The notes under the pieces were generated by a model, which ran no database searches, was not told the DNA's origin, and was given only the letters and a program-made list of their open reading frames with translations. Position numbers and translations under genes: made by a program. Of a stretch of 64,000 nucleotides of DNA, positions 32,501 through 44,100 are shown piece by piece. Source of the stretch: Bolinopsis microptera (Eukaryota > Ctenophora > Tentaculata > Lobata > Bolinopsidae). The stretch covers positions 1,445,375 through 1,509,374 of the forward strand of contig NC_087072.1 in the NCBI RefSeq assembly GCF_026151205.1, in the 5' to 3' direction. Each line of letters starts with the position of its first letter. Positions within the stretch are counted from its first letter, which is position 1.

Positions 32501-35500
32501 ACACACGCTAACAATACCATATTTGGTCTACACAAGCTAACAATACCATATTTGGTCTAGACAAGCTAACAATACCATATTTGGTCTACACAAGCTAACA
32601 ATACCATATTTGGTCTACACAAGCTAACAATACCATATTTGGTCTACACACGCTAACAATACCATATTTGGTCTACACAAGCTAACAATACCATATTAAT
32701 TGATCACCTCTAACACTTAAATCCTTGTAATAGTTTACCTTAACAAGGATTAGTAAGTAACTATTATTCCAGGAGAGACAATCTACAACTGCTACTGATT
32801 AAACAGATTCTGGTTCAATCATATCCCCCGCCAACTGGTCACTCGATTAGGACACATAAACATAAAATTAGGAACGGACCAGCAGTAACTGTAAAGAGCG
32901 AATTCAGAAAACTGAAATATTTCAGGAATGATTAGCTCCAAAATGTGTTCCATTTTGTCTGGTGTTGCTCTGTAAATATGCTTAAGAAACCTGCGTGTTA
33001 CCATGACTACTAGTAACCTGCATGTCTTGATGATTGACGTCTCTTTTGATTGAACTCTCACTCTTAAGGGCGTCACTAATCCTCTGCTGTATTCCCCTCC
33101 AGAATCCACGCTCGATTATCAGATTGTCCATTATCTTATCTTTGTGGTTATTATCTGTCTGGAGATTCTGAAAGGTGTCAGGTATTACTTTTGTTGACAT
33201 TGAGCTAACTTGCAAGTCAAACTTAAAAATATCCAAAATATTGTTCAGTAAAAATATCTTTCAGTATTAAGAAAGTTTAATAAGAAATCTATAATCTATT
33301 GTTACATCATAGAAATTCTTATGAATGACTCACTGTTCCAAAGTTTGAGCCGAGCAAAGTACCAAGATCTCGAAGGACTGCCACCATCTTAGAGATCTCA
33401 AAATCCAGGGTTGGCATGAAGAGTTTGGTCTTCTTGACAATAGCCTGTAAACACAGGGCCACCTTCTTCCCATCACCCACTATGAGATCCTCACTGTTGA
33501 ACAATAAAGCATCCCCCACTCCAAAGTCTCCCGCCCATCTCACAAACTTGCTCACGTTCTCCCTCGCGTGGAATGAGAGAGGCTGGCACCTCGTGTGGTA
33601 CTTCCCTACACCTGAACAGGAAGTCTGTTAAGTATATAAGAAAGTATTCTTGTGTAAATTTGTATTGATCCCGTTTGATGCAACAAGGAAAAATGCTCTT
33701 ATCAGGGAAGGAATTACTCAACGTTTCAATGTTACAACATCGTATTCATGATCTCAAATTATTTGTTATATAGTAGTGTTGAAAGTATTAAAAATTATTG
33801 GTTTGTGCTTTTAGTGTTCGATCGTGATTGAAAGCAGGATTATACAGTTTTGATTTCTGTCTATAAATTCCAATTTTGCACTTGTAAAAGAACGAGTAGC
33901 ACAGTCTAGGATACCCGGTTTGTTATTACAGAGGTCCTGTAACGAGCAGTACACAGTTTCAGCAACTAAAATATAACACTCACTTTTGGTTGGAAGTTTA
34001 ATATCAGTGTCAGGATGTTCCTTCCTGTACCTCTGTGCTGCTCCGTTTATCTTGTTGGCTACTGAGCACAAGACTGTGCCGTTTCTCAGGGTATCCAGAA
34101 AGTTATCAGGTGTAACCGGGATACCAAGGAGCTGGGTCAGCCAGCTGATGTGTTTATTTGATCATTTTATTTAACGTATTTGAAGACATTATAACTATAA
34201 GAACAGTAGTATATTTATTCAATAATTAATAACTTATAAATCACCAAGTTCATTGCTGAGCAGCTATGATTTACCTAGCCAGATTCTCTATTAACTCCTC
34301 CAGTCTCTCTTCGTCATCTTTTCTCAGATCTTCCTTTGCCAGGTCCATATCCAGTTTATCAGCAATACTCTTCCTCCGAGATATCGGAGTCTGAGAGATA
34401 AGATTACTGTGACAGAAAGTATTACTTCCCAAGAGATGTAAAGCTCCTGAACCCATTCACTAGATTATATTGCTCACAGGGAATCTTCTTAAAGACATGT
34501 TACAGACATGTTCAAATCATGCTTCACAGAAAATGTCACAGTGAATTCATTGGCGAATGGCAATTTAAGGATGGGGAAGCGTGCATCTAGTAACCATGGT
34601 AACTGAATTGTCACTATGGTAACTGCGTGCCTAGTGAATGAATTCCAGAATCGTTACCCTCTTGGTACGAGTAGATGGGGTTCTGGGGATGGGGTGAGCA
34701 CAGCAGCCCCCTAAATACCACCCCAACATTGTCTTTATTGTCAAACGTGACAGCTGAAACAATTTCTCATAGTTTTCTGCCAACACAAACAATCACTTCA
34801 CCACGATTTCTTGGTTTTAAACAGGAACCTTATTGACAAAATATCAGTTTACATTCGATATTTCAATAACGAAGATGGACGACAATGAGTATAAACATCC
34901 CCAAAGTATCTTAACCGTGAAACATGGTACCTTTGGTGCTCTCGTGGGACGGCTCTGAGCTTGATTCACCATTGCCATTTGGATTTCTGCTATTCTCGAG
35001 CTGTGATGGTTTTAGGGCTGAATCATTTTCCAAACAACCTATAAGGGAGAGGATTAAACTTAGATTGGTTGCTTTCGATTTTATTTTATGAGAACCCTTT
35101 CGCATTTTTTGACGAAATTAACGGCAAAATATCGTTGTAACTTGACAATATTCAAAAGTCAACGTAAGAAAAGATGGAAACCCTTATCATTATTAAGGAA
35201 CGAGTTTCAAATTTTATCAAAAATCAGAGCTTAGAGCTACAGAAAGAATGCCTAGTTCAAATAGTATAGCTCATGTAGACTATACAGAACTGTAATACTA
35301 ATATGTCCGTCTGTATGCATTAAACTGACATATTACAGTTGGTTTTGTTGCCATGGTACCAGGTACATGTAGAACGTGTTCTGTCCTAACATTATTTAGG
35401 AATACACCCCACAAATTAGTCCAATTATAATGAATGTTTTCCTCGACAGCCCCGGGTGCAAATAAATATTGTGGGTTGTATTCCTGTCTTTTCACTGTAA

Positions 35501-35522
35501 ACTTACTTGCAGTTGCAAGCAT
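29528..35522 (-). CDS. GAS2-like calponin-homology protein with a novel C-terminal half
   Basis: Minus-strand exons: 35522-35507, 35038-34931, 34446-34275, 34144-33984, 33611-33334, 33167-33018, 31164-31128, 30825-30739, 30541-30337, 30130-29953, 29844-29708, 29645-29528 (TAA). All are GT-AG, phases join, total 1,647 bases (548 residues). An alternative start is ATG at 34456. The N-terminal third is acidic and Ser/Asn-rich. The middle is a GAS2-family CH domain (actin binding in that family): SWLTQLLGIPVTPDNFLDTL, NGTVLCSVANKI, CQPLSFHARENVSKFVRWAG, LLFNSEDLIV. The GAR microtubule-binding domain that normally follows was not found. Instead come an acidic exon (NENDRSVSENGESVEDETSS), EATIVQVLSRPKYQFVSVKV, TPEMFFYGANRPKYEDLSLD and RLKLLQLIFTNIVKKGWVAM, which I do not recognise. 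The 31164 exon begins with ATG, so the 3' half could be a second gene. Confidence 0.8.
30583..30655. repeat. Short GTACACAAT tandem repeat
   Basis: Nine- to twelve-base units GTACACAAT / GTACACAACAAT repeat about seven times in the intron just upstream (minus sense) of exon 30541-30337. The core AAGGTACACAA is the same as in the 18-bp array at 16564. Confidence 0.85.
31324..31845 (+). pseudogene. LINE reverse-transcriptase C-terminal fragment, antisense in an intron
   Basis: One open frame of 173 codons reads LFVATVESILLYGSEAWTLT, IDGCYTRMLKMALNVDWKQR, TNKEVYGNLPRATMKIQERR, AGHIHRHPELVANRLLLWEP and RSRGRPAMTYVDSLRADTGL. These are the thumb and C-terminal motifs of CR1/L2- or RTE-like non-LTR retrotransposons that are abundant in invertebrates. 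The catalytic palm is absent, so it is a dead 5'-truncated copy. It lies opposite in strand to the GAS2-like gene. Confidence 0.88.
31966..32698. repeat. 29-bp minisatellite, about 25 copies, in a GAS2-like intron
   Basis: The unit is ATTTGGTCTACACAAGCTAA followed by CAATACCAT. The main variant is ACACACGC for ACACAAGC, which tends to recur every two to four units. The array lies in the 1.85-kb intron between exons 33167-33018 and 31164-31128. Confidence 0.97.
33753..33789 (-). repeat. Dispersed 37-bp repeat core, copy 1
   Basis: AATACTTTCAACACTACTAT then ATAACAAATAATTTGAG on the minus strand. The same 37 bases occur on the + strand at 44612-44648 and 48141-48177. This copy lies in a GAS2-like intron. 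A short conserved core with diverged flanks suggests the remnant of a small dispersed element. Confidence 0.85.
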
Positions 35523-36197
35523 CAATTATCATCGTAATATGAAGAAAAATAACAACAATTCTACACAGGTTTTACAGTTTTATAGCTGATAACAAAACTG
35601 TATGCAGAGTTAGTAACGCACACTAATAAAGCTGACACAGCAACAAGAGAGAATAGTAGGAGCAGACGCCAGACATTGTGGCAACTAGTTGGCAAGTCGA
35701 TAAGTGTTGTTAATCCGTTAATTGGAAGTAGTGATCTATCAGGTATCCATTAAGTACCAAGCAAACTGTTCATATCAACATCCATCATCTCAGTACATGA
35801 AATACCAGACAGCGCTTCAGACATAGTAATTTGCTTGACGTAGATTGTTAACTGTGGAATAACGACCAGCGTTCACAAAATTATCGGAGTATAACAACTT
35901 TTTTGCAGTTCTCGGATGATGCCGAAACTGTCAAAAGAGAAATCGTAGACGTGTCATGTCTGACATTTGTATTTTTGAGATATCACGGCCAAAAACTGTC
36001 ATATTCATGAACTGTCATATTCATAAACTGTCATATTCATGTTATGATCTGACAAGCTGATCTTAATGTTAGCCCAGAGTTAACTGATAACTCTTACAGT
36101 TGTCCGGCGGTCAGACTAGTACTACACGACGGGGAAGTTATCAGGATTGGAATTTGACTTTAACGGCAATTCGGTACCGTAATCTGTCGATGGTCAC
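35523..36197. other. Upstream of the GAS2-like gene; no gene seen
   Basis: AT-rich sequence with a short tandem AACTGTCATATTCAT (three copies, 35995-36042). It is the likely location of the GAS2-like promoter, but no specific site can be supported. Confidence 0.4.
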
Positions 36198-36725
36198 ATA
36201 ACGCACGGTTAACGCACACTTAAGGGGACATACACTTAAACCATTTTTGCCAGGACCCGGGATTTGACTTCATATTATGAAAGTATAGATTACAACTGTA
36301 AGATTTGAGGCATTGAAAAAAATTTTTGAGAGTGCGCACATTCGAAAAAATTTTATTTTATTTTTCGAACGTTTTAGAAATTTTGAGAAGTCTGTCACTG
36401 TAATACCGATAATTCAGTCATTTTAAACGTTTTTTAGCTGATTTTTTACTGAACATTATTGACAATCCGTACAAGTAGCCCTTTAAAGGATTTTATAATT
36501 AAACAATAAATGACAATAAATTGTTTTTAAATACAATTTTTTCAATGCCTCAAATCTTATAGTAATTGTAATCTATACTTTCATAATATAAAGTCAAATC
36601 CCGGGTCTCGGCAAAAAAGGTTTTGGTGCATGTCCCCTAACGCACGGTTAAAGCACGCTTAACGGACACTTAAGGCACGGTTAACGGACACTTAACGGAC
36701 ACTTAAAGCACAGTTAACGCACAAT
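36198..36725. repeat. Degenerate short tandem repeats (ACGCACGGTTA / ACGGACACTTA)
   Basis: Ten- to twelve-base motifs such as ACGCACGGTTAACGCAC and ACGGACACTTAACGGACAC repeat irregularly on both sides of the MITE at 36224-36637, which interrupts the array. Confidence 0.8.
36224..36637. mobile_element. 414-bp MITE with about 105-bp inverted ends, PIF/Harbinger-like
   Basis: GGGGACATACACTTAAACC at the left matches in reverse complement GGTTTTGGTGCATGTCCCC at the right, and the match runs inward for about 105 bp (through GATTTGAGGCATTGAAAAA) at roughly 90% identity. TAA occurs directly outside both ends (36221-36223 and 36638-36640). A 3-bp TWA duplication with G-rich ends is typical of PIF/Harbinger elements. 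No coding capacity. Confidence 0.88.
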
Positions 36726-39459
36726 GGCACACTTTAACTGGTTCAAGTTCCTCTGGCCAACTTTTGCTGTTTTGATTGGTAGATAATTGAATGATCACCA
36801 CTGATCGATCTATTACAATTACACACATAACCTCGGTAGATGTTGTGGATATATCCAGAGTTTGTTAAAGAAAGATAAAAGGCTCGTGCTGACCAGTAAA
36901 GCAGTAAATCCCAAGGATTTATTCTGTTTATACATACAGATCAAGTGCTGGAGACGATTCGTGTTATAAAGATGTTAGACAATAAAGAGAATAAGTGTTT
37001 AGTTGTATAACTAGTTGGTATAACTAAATAAAGGATGTGATAATGCGATCTCCTGTTATTGATCATAAAGATGGTTAGTAATAAATCCAAACAGCCCCAG
37101 ACTGGTGGTGATGATCGCAAAATAATCGTTAATTTTAATAATAAAAAGAAGAATCCCCTGCAGCTACAGACTTTACTAATACTATATTATGGCTATTTTG
37201 GGACACATTATGTCCTACACTTAAAGCTGAGATCAGAACGTGAGAACGCAGAAACATGAGTGATTTTAATTCTGATGGAAAGGTTAAAAACGTATCTTAA
37301 CAAAGGCAAGACTGGAAGGGGGGAAGCCTGAAGAATTGTTGATATTTGGAGTTGCTAAATTTGTGTTGTAACTATTTGGCCTTGCAGGTAAGGATGGTTA
37401 GTGGTTAGCTCAGGTCGGCTAATGGATAGTTCCTGTTGTCTCACTCAAACCCGCCAATGATGTAATAACAAGCCCTGATGTAGTCTTTTCACTCCGATTT
37501 GTTGCTCAACGAGAGTGCAGTCTGTTTGGCAGGCTCCTGGGGGACATGTTCAAAACAAACAGAGAGACGAAAATACGGCTTATTCTTAATTCAGGATGTA
37601 GTATGCGATATATGTGTACTGTCTAGTTGATTGTTGAAGGCAGATATGAGGCACTAACTGCGGCACCAATGGCAAATAAATTAAATGCACTTCGAGCAAT
37701 CTGTTTGACAATTAGAATCAAAGTCCGTCTAATTTACCGATATATCAATACCGTGTTTGAGAGGAGTTTGATCTCGCAGAAACATGGAAATGGCAGAATT
37801 AATTGTAAGGAACGTACACAATTTGCATATGCTGTTAAAGTGATAAACGATGGCACAAAAAATTGTAGCATTCTTAAATTTTTCAGCGTTAAACATAAAA
37901 AATACGAAAGTTATTGCTTTTATTCATCTAAATTTTGCTCGGCAATTTACTGTACCCTTTACGAGAAAGAATGTGATGAAATGCTGCCATATGCAAAGAC
38001 ATTCTGAGAATCTCTTCAGCAATCTGGCTTAGTCATAGTGACATTTGATTACAGTGATATTGATTACGCACTATATTGTATATAAGTCATATGGTTGTGC
38101 AACTTTCAAGAAGCCCGACGCAACTGGAAACGTTCGGCCACTAATTAAAGTAAAGGTAAAGTTCCGCTAATTTCGAGAAAAGGGTTCCAGTTGAACTTCT
38201 AGTTAAAAATAACTCTAACAAGCTGCACATTAATTGGGGTTTGTAAGACACTTTGCTGCAGCTGACTTAGTTCCTCTGTACTAAACCTACGTTCGTGATT
38301 TTAATTCGCGGTCAAATTGGTAGGACTAAATGTATTTCTATAATGTATAATTTAAATTAAATTTTTTGTTCAAAGTGTAAATTGGCCATTTGGCCCGGGA
38401 TTAGCTAGGTTCTTTTTATTTCTTCAAGAAATAAGAAAGAGCCAGAAATACAAATAACAGGTAATACTCAAGAATATTTCCGGTTATAACAATTAGAAGA
38501 GATAGATACCGGACGGAGTTTTAACATTTAGAAGAGATAGATACCGGACGGAGTTTTTGTTTATAACCGGGTAGAAAGGGGAAAAAATACTTTTAAAATT
38601 TGTTCAATATAAAATTAAAATATAATCAGTGCTTTAAATAATTACAAACGAATCTCCGGAATAGCTGCAAACAAACGTTTAACAAATCACCATAACTGAC
38701 ATTAAGTTACTTTAATGAATGTACATGATTACTGAGGAAGTTTTAGATCCATAATTTGGTTAATTTTAAACAACAAAATAATTGCCTACAGTTACACACC
38801 AACTCTAAAGTCAAACCCGGACGACTTTAACAAGTTTTTGTCCGGGTACGTTGTACGTGTACGTATGAACAGTTTCTCAGCTAGGCAAAAGTTACGGTTC
38901 CTTTCTCCGGTTCTATCCAGAGAATGGACTGATTAAGTATAAGGAGTGATGACAGCAGACTCGTGGTATCGTCATACTCAAAGCCTGACCAAGTTGAACG
39001 ATTGGGGGATTCTTTATTGGCAACATGTTACCCGTGTTTATCATATTTTCTAGGTATTTAGCTTTTGAACAAGTATTACACGTACGACGTTTTAATGATA
39101 TTAGGTTGATGGATTACTCTGTAAAAACATCTCAAATGTCAGGTTAAAACTGTAGTGTTGAGAATACCTAGCTCCACCCAAGTTGGATTCTTATCCAGTG
39201 TCTACTATGTCAAATACACTGAGGAATCTAGATTTAGTTTTCACTAAATCGTGGTACATGTGACGTAAGTAATATAGCTTGGAGGACATTTTATCAACTT
39301 ACATAATAATATTACATAATAGTATTGTGAAAATATACTGAGTAGAGTTGAGAAATTAAGGTTCCAATCTTTCAGAGGGCTTAGTTTGGCAATTATAGTT
39401 ATACATCGTCCTAATCTGATCAAATATTGAGCATTTGGTTTGCAATCAAAGTTTAAAAT
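36726..39459. other. Intergenic, no supported gene
   Basis: Contains ORFs of 66 and 126 codons (37059 and 37627, +) without recognisable domains; the first follows GATCATAAAG with ATGGTTAGTAATAAATCC and could be a first exon, but no continuation was found. At 38478-38577, AGAAGAGATAGATACCGGAC is duplicated and the block is bounded by inverted CCGGTTATAA / TTATAACCGG. Confidence 0.4.
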
Positions 39460-39965
39460 TTTCCCCAAAAACCAATTAGTCAGTTAATTGGCGATGGTAT
39501 GAAACCAAATTGAGGTACTGGAAGTCAAAATATCGAGAAAATTGTAAAATCGTATATTGTCCCATTCTCTGTCCCATTTTCAGTTTTTGAAGAGAAAATC
39601 TGCAGGATCGAAATTTTACAGTTTTGACTAAATTTTTGCCTGCAACCAATTAGTCAGTCAACTATAGATGGCAAATGACATGATTAAGGTGGTGGAAGTT
39701 TGATTTTGGTCAAAGGAAGCTCACAGCAGAAGGATTAACAAAACGAAAATCTGTATTTTCCAAACTCTGTCCTATTTTCAAATATGAAAATTTCTGAACA
39801 CAAATTTGACAGATTGGATGAAATTTTTGCCCAGAAACCAATAAGTCAGTTAATTTACGATGGCATGAAACCAAATTGAGGTACTGGAATTCAAAATCCC
39901 GAGAAAAATTTAAAAATCGTATTGTCCCATTGTCTGTCCCATTTTCAGTTTTTGAAGATTCCTAC
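39460..39965. repeat. About 185-bp unit in three imperfect tandem copies
   Basis: CCAATTAGTCAGT / CCAATAAGTCAGT starts units near 39470, 39650 and 39838. The first and third share ACCAAATTGAGGTACTGGA and TGTCCCATTTTCAGTTTTTG; the middle copy is more diverged. No coding content. Confidence 0.8.
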
Positions 39966-40281
39966 TGTCAACTGTTTTGATTTTTTTATAACTATAAGAT
40001 TGAAATTTTAATATTAAAGCCTATTTATTTATGAATTTTCTAAGGCCAAATCTCAGAAAACGATATAAAATTCTCGGCTTAACTTCTTGTAGCGAGTTTC
40101 ACATTATAAAACTGAATGTAAAAGGTTACAAAGTTATATGAGCCTCCTTGTTTCATTGAATGATTAGATATTCATATCTCAGGGGCCTTATTGTCGGGCA
40201 GGTCAACTAAGGGGGTAAAGTTTTTAGGATTATTATCTCACTGTCAAAGACATATTTAACAACCAACGTGCTATTATTATT

Positions 40282-40790
40282 GAAAAGGGCAGAAATTGAG
40301 GATTTATCGAGACCAACACGATACAAACTTCGATGTGTGAGCTATCTTTAACATGTTTAAGTCAGCTTTATCTGCTTCTTGCTCTGTAATCAGGTGTTAA
40401 AACCTCCCCATCCCCAAAAATTAGTTTCAAGAATTGACAAGAATATTAAATTATATCCACTACTGCACTGAAACTAAATTTTATTATAAGTTTCCGCAAT
40501 AGATTGTTTTTCAGAAGAGTCGAATCGAATAATTTTATAAACACGATCAGTAAACTTAAAGAATGCACGCAGCTGTATTTGTCAGTGAAGACTACTAAAT
40601 TCTAAAATTACTGTTTTTTAACATCCAAGTACCTGAAAAGGGGAGAAATTGAGGATTTATCGAGACCAACACGATGATGTTATTGATGTGTGTGCTATAT
40701 TTTCGTCAGCTTCTGTAATCAAGTGTTAAAACCTCCCCATCCCCAAAATTAGTTCCAAGAATTGACAAGAATATTAAACTATTTCCACTA
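40282..40790. repeat. Direct duplication, about 175 bp, offset about 350 bp
   Basis: AGAAATTGAGGATTTATCGA through GACAAGAATATTAAA...CACTAC is present at 40282-40465 and 40634-40790 with small deletions in the second copy. The stretch between carries the 35-bp element also found at 44846. Confidence 0.85.
40510..40544. repeat. 35-bp element shared with 44846-44880
   Basis: TTCAGAAGAGTCGAATCGAA then TAATTTTATAAACAC is identical at 40510-40544 and 44846-44880. Both copies lie downstream, on the minus strand, of a stop codon plus AATAAA belonging to the F5/8-kringle gene or its possible short form. Confidence 0.85.
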
Positions 40791-41117
40791 CCTTATAAAT
40801 TACCAAGTTCCTCTGTTTAAATTACTGTTTCTCCGAGATTTAAAATAAAATATTTTAAACTTCAACACACATTTTTGTTTATGCAAAGACACTGATTGAC
40901 CGCCTCATGTCATTCAATGTCTTTGAGTTTGAATAACAAAAATTATTAGTTTCTTACCTGTGAGCACACATTTTGAAAACACCGACCCTGAAAAAGATCA
41001 CTATCATTCTAAAGTTCTAAAGCTTCTATGAATGACAGAAATTTTGTTTCAATATTAATTAAATTAGGATAGTTCTTAGTCCATTCACTGTTTTTACTAT
41101 TTAAGGTATTATCATTC

Positions 41118-41123
41118 TTTATT
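41118..41123 (-). terminator. Polyadenylation signal of the F5/8-kringle gene
   Basis: AATAAA on the minus strand, 7 bases after the TAG at 41130, fits the 3' end of the last exon. Confidence 0.6.
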
Positions 41124-41129
41124 AATTAA

Positions 41130-44100
41130 CTAAGCAAGTTCACAAGTCAGAGTCTTATCCCCGGACATGATTGCAAATCTGCTAGGTTTCTCACATCTCA
41201 CTGTATAAAGGACAGTTCCTACTGGTACTGGTAACTCTGGTGTTAAGTCTGCTACTCCAGAAAATACTGAACTACCAATGCTGTTGCACACTGAAGCTGC
41301 AAATTTCATTTGGATATGATTCATATGATATAAGTAGGGTTTGCATTATCGGTCCAATAATTTTTATCGCCGATAACCGATAACAATTTTGAAATTATAA
41401 AATTGGGTCATAACAATGAGGTAAGTTTCTGTTGATTTGTATGACTGACATAATCAATTACACTTTCGTCACCTTTGTGAATGAGGATTACGGAAGTCCT
41501 GAGTTACTGTTACACGAATTCTAAACACGTAATTTGAAATTCCACAACGGCATTGTAAATTTATTTAGAAAGCATTTGCTAGACGACTTATATATACATT
41601 TCAGCTTGAGTCTTCTTTTCTATGTACGGTACGATCAGGTGTTCACTTTTTGGTCGTTTGACTTGGTGGGATGTGGAGTGTGGACGAGTTAGCACTTATA
41701 GTGGCTGGATTTTCAATAGCCGTAGTTTAAGACCTCTTGGCAGTTTTACCTTGGAAACACTTCTCACAATTTGTATGCAAGTCACGTTGTCTCCCTCTTT
41801 TTTGAAATATTTCCAGATCTCTCTGGATGCCATATAAAATAAAACAGTTTTCACAGGACACGACAGGGAACAACCAAGCACGTTATCAGTTAACAATTTA
41901 AGCAAATGAGCCATCAAATGTTGTTTTTAAACTAATTATGATGTCATCAGTCATATAATAGTGTATCAGATGACTTTAATCGTGAGAAGTTTTAATTTAA
42001 GTATATCATCTGATCAACCGACGTAAAGATCACTAATTATCATCGCACCACATGAATACATAGCTAGAACGACTTATATATGGGTGGGGCGAGACTTTGG
42101 GATACCTATTGGAATTGGCCATTGTAAAACATATGCTGTTAAAATGATTGATCATCAAGTGCAGGACAAATAAGCAATAAGACATGACAATGGAATGTGA
42201 AATGTGAATAACTTAACATATTTTGATTTAACAATGAAAGGATGGCACTGATTTGAGTAGCAAAATGAGTAGAGCAAAACGCACAGTTTTGCTAGTACTA
42301 TTTAGTTAAATTTTCGAAATTGTCCCACATTTAAACGACGATTTGGCAATTGTAATTTCTATCATCGGATTGGGACTAAACTATATCATTGGATCAATGA
42401 AAAACTAGTTTAAGTGAAGTATCTGCACCCACACGTAACCTCTCGAATTTCGGAGCTGATAGTATAGACAATATAGACACACGCCACACATTATCTCAGC
42501 TATAATATTATGAGTAATGAGTATTTATGATTTAGTTTGAATATCAAAATGATTACCACTGCATGTAGGTATATCACAGTACTCCCATCGAGGCAAAGTT
42601 CCCTCAGCATTATAACACCAGGCGCCTGATTCACTGAGGAAAATGACGACACATGTTATAATGAAGAACTTCTAAAAGTAAAAATAAATTTCACAGATCA
42701 TTTATATTCCAAAGCCCCTTCATTGCAGTTTTATTGTAGATACAATAAATTTTTGTGCCCCTACCTTGTGCTCGACTTGATAACAATGATTATGGAACAT
42801 TACCAGATATCAGATATTGAAGACTTACCCGTCTGGATTTCTGCAATAGTTCTCTTGCAGTCCTGAATCAGAGTATCTGAAAATGTTTTTGTAATAAGCT
42901 ATTTTCCTAAAGTAGGTAGTGTTGTGAATCGTAACCAACAATTTGGCTTCTGTCGAGAGCCCTTTTATAAACATTTCGAAGTTTGAGTGTAAAATGATTT
43001 AGGACACTTGATCGAATAGAGTACATGCCTCATCTTCCAAAATCCGAATAATCTGGATAAGAATAAATCCAAATCTGGTTTATTCCGCATTGTGGCCGCC
43101 TGTGGGCGAGACTAGCTTATACTATACCTGCATGCTGTGCCTTAGAACTTGAAGAAGCACCAAGAAAACTTACCGCTCAAGAGTTCTGTTGTGTACATTA
43201 GGTGATTGAGAGTCCCATCTCTGGCAGACGAGTCCTGATTCTGTGACAGATGCAGTTCCCCTGTAGTCTGATCCATCGTCATCCGCTTCATCAACACACT
43301 CGTCTGGAGCTGGAGTTAATACATTTGTTATTCTTTTTAGAAACGTTTATAATGAATAAAATTAGATTGGGGTTTGCTGTAAATCTGCGTTTGCGGTAAA
43401 TTGGAGCGCAGTAAATTTGAATCTGTAAACAAGGCCAGGGCGGGGTAAATCGGACATCTGTGAATTAGATCGCGCGGAGAATGTCGTATATGATTTATAA
43501 AGGCTGTACGACCTATATGGAGTCGATGCAAACATTTAAAAAAACATATTTTCCAATATCTGGCATTCTGGCTCATTGTTTATACAAAGTGGAAATCATA
43601 CGATGTCAAGTTTAAAAATAATCACTATAAGGTATTCCACCCTAAACTTAAAATCATATGCAAAAATATTTTTACGTCATTATGGACGATGACGTCATCA
43701 AGTTGAGCATTTTTAAAGCTTGATTTTTGACAAAGTAAAAACTTTTAAATCAAAGTCGATTAAAATCACGCATTTTGTGATTTAGTATTCTCTGCTGTTG
43801 GGTCATCCTTTGGGATGTGGAGCTAAGTCTGGTTTCTACTTTCTATACTTAGGGGTCGTTCACATATTATGTAATCCATATTTTGGAAATTTTTACTCCC
43901 TCCCCCTTCGATAATCAACCGTAATCAAGACCCAACCCCCCTCCCGACAGTGATATTACGTAATCATGTCCTACCCACCACCCCCCCCCCCCCCCCCCCC
44001 CCCCCTTTTTTGACTTTTTCCCCTTATTTTTTTACACAACTTTCATTATCATAGACACTGATCTAGAGATATTTTGACATTCTTACTGCTTAACGACTGC

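Noticed and set aside
37627-38007. 126-codon + ORF
   Set aside because: No domain pattern and no exon context; overlaps a second random ORF.
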